NCBI GenBank assembly: GCA_014860175.1
Contig: JACZKF010000557.1
Span: 1 to 8,506 of the forward strand
Direction of reading: 5' to 3'
From: Desulfuromonadales bacterium
Lineage (GTDB): Bacteria > Desulfobacterota > Desulfuromonadia > Desulfuromonadales > JACZKF01
DNA length: 8,506 bases
A model generated the notes under the pieces. The model was not told where the DNA came from and ran no database searches. It saw only the letters and a list, made by a program, of their open reading frames with translations. The translations under genes were made by a program, and so were the position numbers. Of the stretch, positions 7,192 to 8,506 are shown piece by piece. Every line of letters starts with the position of its first letter. Position 1 is the first letter of the stretch.

Positions 7192-7232
7192 CGGCGGTGC
7201 CGCCCCCTTGGCCAGGAGGGGCGGCACCGCCG
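7192..7232 (+). terminator. GC-rich 15-bp stem-loop after the outer-membrane protein gene
   Basis: Arms 7192-7206 and 7218-7232 are perfectly complementary over 15 base pairs, enclosing an 11-base loop. The stem begins ten bases after the stop codon. No T-run follows on the + strand, so it is not a textbook intrinsic terminator. It could be a U-less terminator, a 3' stabilising hairpin, or a pausing element that sets the level of the downstream 68-residue gene. Confidence 0.5.
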
Positions 7233-7254
7233 GAGCCGAACTAATGTGTACTGC

Positions 7255-7278
7255 CAGCCATCCGTCAGGCGGTGGCTG
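7255..7278 (+). other. Small hairpin in the leader of the 68-residue membrane protein gene
   Basis: CAGCCA (7255-7260) pairs with TGGCTG (7273-7278). With one bulged T, CCG (7262-7264) can extend the stem by pairing with CGG (7270-7272), leaving a five-base loop. It lies about 30 bases before the next ATG, between the larger hairpin and the ribosome binding site. It does not match a riboswitch I recognise. Confidence 0.35.
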
Positions 7279-7295
7279 CGAGATCGACAAAAAAC

Positions 7296-7301
7296 AAGGA
7301 G
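7296..7301 (+). promoter_or_regulatory. Ribosome binding site fixing the start at 7310
   Basis: AAGGAG lies eight bases before the ATG at 7310. The frame is open far upstream, but that part overlaps the outer-membrane protein gene and the hairpins and reads as non-protein-like sequence. The site sets the real start. Confidence 0.75.
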
Positions 7302-7309
7302 AACAGTTA

Positions 7310-7516
7310 ATGGTAGCCTTCATTCAGACCCATCAAGGGCCGATCGCGTTTCTGGCCGGGCTCATGTTTTTCATCCTGCTGGCTTCGCGCTTCAACCATG
7401 CCAAGCTCCGGCATGTCAATGACCAGTCGGTGGCCGTTCTCTGTATCACGGTTTCCGCCTTGTGTGGACTGGTCGTTTCTTCTTTCGTCTATCTGATCAT
7501 CACCCTCTTCTTTTAG
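7310..7516 (+). CDS. Small hypothetical two-helix inner-membrane protein (68 aa)
   Basis: I do not recognise a named family. The 68-residue product has two hydrophobic segments likely to span the membrane (about residues 11-26 and 42-67), joined by a short polar, basic loop (RFNHAKLRHVNDQS, about 27-40) whose positive charge suggests a cytoplasmic loop, with both ends outside. Two cysteines (45 and 52) lie seven residues apart in the second helix. The ATG has a good ribosome binding site (AAGGAG), and composition changes from leader to coding sequence at that point. It sits between the outer-membrane protein gene and the ferredoxin oxidoreductase genes, with spacers on both sides, so context does not indicate a job. 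A role as a small stress or membrane-complex accessory protein would be a guess. Confidence 0.7.
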   Translation: MVAFIQTHQGPIAFLAGLMFFILLASRFNHAKLRHVNDQSVAVLCITVSALCGLVVSSFVYLIITLFF

Positions 7517-7635
7517 TTCCCTGTCCTCAGGCCAAATTTTTCTCCCCGATTCTTCAACCAGACAGCCCCCTGGCGGCGCTGCTTCTCCAAGGGGCAGCTC
7601 GCTGGGCAAGGGGAGCAGGGCAACCGTCTTTGGGG

Positions 7636-7665
7636 TTGACCGGCGGCGGAGCGATCTGCTAGATT
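7636..7665 (+). promoter_or_regulatory. Candidate promoter for the 2-oxoacid:ferredoxin oxidoreductase genes
   Basis: TTGACC (7636-7641) is followed after 18 bases by TAGATT (7660-7665), preceded by TG one base upstream (7657-7658) as in an extended -10. The predicted start near 7672 gives a leader of about 40 bases before the GTG at 7714. The 197-base spacer after the 68-residue gene is consistent with a new transcription unit. The rest of that spacer shows only a weak bulged stem at 7574-7604 and no gene. Confidence 0.5.
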
Positions 7666-7713
7666 CCAACCGCCCCACGGTTTGCTTGCCTCCGCTGGAA
7701 AGGAGCTGCCGCA

Positions 7714-7950
7714 GTGCCCAGGATCGTCATTGATGAGGCCCGCTGTAAAGGCTGCGCCCTTTGCACCATCGCCTGCCCCCGCCATCTGATCTCCCTCAGC
7801 GACAAGATCAACAAGCAGGGTTTTCTCCCGGCCGTGATCTCGGCCGAAGAGTCGGAGAGATGCACCTCCTGCGCCCTGTGCGCGCAGATGTGCCCGGACG
7901 TCGCCATCACCGTCTGGCGGCCGAAGACCGGCAAGGGGGGAGCGGCGTGA
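7714..7950 (+). CDS. korD: 2-oxoacid:ferredoxin oxidoreductase, ferredoxin-like delta subunit (2x 4Fe-4S)
   Basis: This 78-residue bacterial-type ferredoxin subunit carries electrons from the thiamine-diphosphate/FeS core of a 2-oxoacid oxidoreductase to soluble ferredoxin in the cytoplasm. Two complete four-cysteine motifs are present: CKGCALCTIACP (Cys11, 14, 17, 21) and CTSCALCAQMCP (Cys50, 53, 56, 60), each with the usual proline after the last cysteine, so two 4Fe-4S clusters are expected. The GTG start is chosen because AAAGGAG (7699-7705) sits eight bases upstream and the product begins directly with the fold's first strand. Its stop overlaps the alpha-subunit start as GTGA. The order delta-alpha is typical of kor/vor operons, and beta and gamma genes are expected just beyond the window. 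The symbol is by context; it could equally be the VOR-type delta subunit. Confidence 0.9.
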   Translation: MPRIVIDEARCKGCALCTIACPRHLISLSDKINKQGFLPAVISAEESERCTSCALCAQMCPDVAITVWRPKTGKGGAA

Positions 7951-8506
7951 ACGACCCCCGGCTCTATCTCAAAGGGAACGAGGCCGTGGCCATGGGGGCG
8001 GTAGCCGCCGGCTGCCGCTACTATTTCGGCTATCCGATCACTCCGCAAAGCGACATCCCCGAGTACATGTCCCGTGAGCTGCCGAAGCTCGGCGGCGAGT
8101 TCATCCAGGCCGAGAGCGAGATCGCCTCGATCAACATGCTGCTGGGGGCGAGCGCCTGCGGCGCCCGGGCGATGACCTCCTCCTCCGGTCCCGGCATCTC
8201 CCTCAAACAGGAGGGGATCTCCTACATGGCCGGGAGTGAGCTCCCGGGGCTGATCGTCAACATCGCCCGCTCGGGGCCGGGGCTCGGTGGCATCGACGCC
8301 TCCCAGGGAGACTATCTCCAGGCGGTCAAGGGGGGTGGGCACGGCGGCTACCACATCCTCGTCCTCGCCCCTCATTCGGTGCAGGAGATGTATGATCACG
8401 CCCTCCTCGCCTTCGACCTTGCCGACCGCTACCGGCTGCCGGCCATGATCCTAGCCGATGCCGTGATCGGCCAAATGAAGGAAGCGCTGGTCCCTCACCC
8501 CTATCT
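7947..8506 (+). CDS. korA: 2-oxoacid:ferredoxin oxidoreductase alpha subunit, KorA/VorB type (3' end cut by window edge)
   Basis: The first 186 residues of the alpha subunit are present; full-length homologues are about 350-380 residues. With the beta subunit it forms the core that oxidatively decarboxylates a 2-oxoacid (2-oxoglutarate or a branched-chain oxoacid) to the acyl-CoA, reducing ferredoxin; the KOR reaction is reversible and used in anaerobic TCA cycles. Family motifs are LKGNEAVAMGAVAAGC (8-23), the substrate-binding loop GYPITPQSD (28-36), QAESEIASIN (54-63) and TSSSGPGISL (77-86), the usual pyruvate:ferredoxin-oxidoreductase-like N-terminal domain. The GTG start overlaps the delta-subunit stop, with a purine-rich AAGGGGGGAG sequence (7933-7942) upstream. 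The N-terminal wording closely resembles proteins annotated VorB, so KOR versus VOR specificity is open. Confidence 0.9.
   Translation, partial: MNDPRLYLKGNEAVAMGAVAAGCRYYFGYPITPQSDIPEYMSRELPKLGGEFIQAESEIASINMLLGASACGARAMTSSSGPGISLKQEGISYMAGSELPGLIVNIARSGPGLGGIDASQGDYLQAVKGGGHGGYHILVLAPHSVQEMYDHALLAFDLADRYRLPAMILADAVIGQMKEALVPHPY

Noticed and set aside
7222..7237. Sigma-54-like GGCAC-N-GC element upstream of the 68-residue gene
   Set aside because: The GG/GC spacing is right, but the TTGC part matches only GC and the element lies largely within the arm of the GC-rich hairpin, so the match is likely by chance.
7019..7309. Upstream extension of the 68-residue protein's frame into the outer-membrane protein gene
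   Set aside because: This stretch is out of frame with a real gene and crosses two hairpins; the ribosome binding site at 7296 supports the ATG at 7310.
7183..7309. Leader resembling a riboswitch (GEMM/cyclic dinucleotide type, common in Geobacter relatives)
   Set aside because: Two hairpins are present but the conserved GEMM core sequences are absent.
3969..7323. Long minus-strand frames opposite xerD (3969-4892), the apgM-like gene (4829-6190) and the outer-membrane protein gene (6211-7323)
   Set aside because: Same codon-bias shadow effect; low-complexity His/Asp/Val/Gly-rich products without motifs, against clear + strand families.
7520..7541. CCTG/CAGG mini-stem followed by TTTTT after the 68-residue gene as an intrinsic terminator
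   Set aside because: The stem has only four base pairs and five bases separate it from the T-run; too weak to call.
7659..8399. Minus-strand frame opposite the korD/korA region
   Set aside because: It overlaps two confidently identified + strand genes and has no domain features.

Overview
The window is GC-rich, densely packed bacterial chromosome with every gene on the + strand. Gene content and protein style point to an anaerobic deltaproteobacterium of the Desulfuromonadales (Geobacter/Desulfuromonas/Pelobacter type): an AMIN-amidase, GlnD, XerD, an archaeal-type ApgM-like enzyme and a four-subunit-type 2-oxoacid:ferredoxin oxidoreductase. The lineage is inferred from family recognition, not from an alignment.

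Layout. (1) Positions 1-3927: the 3' part of a periplasmic N-acetylmuramoyl-L-alanine amidase, coupled through a 4-base ATGA overlap to a full-length glnD, the PII uridylyltransferase and nitrogen sensor. (2) Positions 3921-4001: an intergenic stretch of heptanucleotide repeats (three exact TGCGTGA units) that folds into a long imperfect hairpin; its first unit supplies the glnD stop codon. (3) Positions 4002-4886: xerD, the chromosome-dimer-resolution recombinase. (4) Positions 4887-4948: a second, unrelated AT-rich heptad array (TTTTGAR) and a nine-codon upstream ORF that overlaps the next start. (5) Positions 4949-6157: an alkaline-phosphatase-superfamily enzyme of the ApgM / proposed homoserine kinase group. 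(6) Positions 6158-7516: a separate unit with its own promoter-like sequence, encoding a secreted outer-membrane beta-barrel protein; then a GC-rich 15-bp hairpin and a 68-residue two-helix membrane protein of unknown function. (7) Positions 7517-8506: a promoter-like sequence followed by the ferredoxin (delta) subunit and the 5' part of the alpha subunit of a KorA/VorB-type 2-oxoacid:ferredoxin oxidoreductase, joined by a GTGA overlap; the window ends inside the alpha subunit.

The genes are mostly housekeeping (cell-wall turnover, nitrogen signalling, chromosome segregation, central carbon or amino-acid metabolism). No mobile element, defence system, CRISPR array, tRNA or rRNA was seen, and I found no clearly new multi-gene system. 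The most interesting non-coding signals are the two different heptad-repeat arrays flanking xerD, the possible homoserine kinase identity of the ApgM-like protein, a palindrome inside the promoter of the outer-membrane protein gene, and the uncharacterised 68-residue membrane protein with its structured leader.
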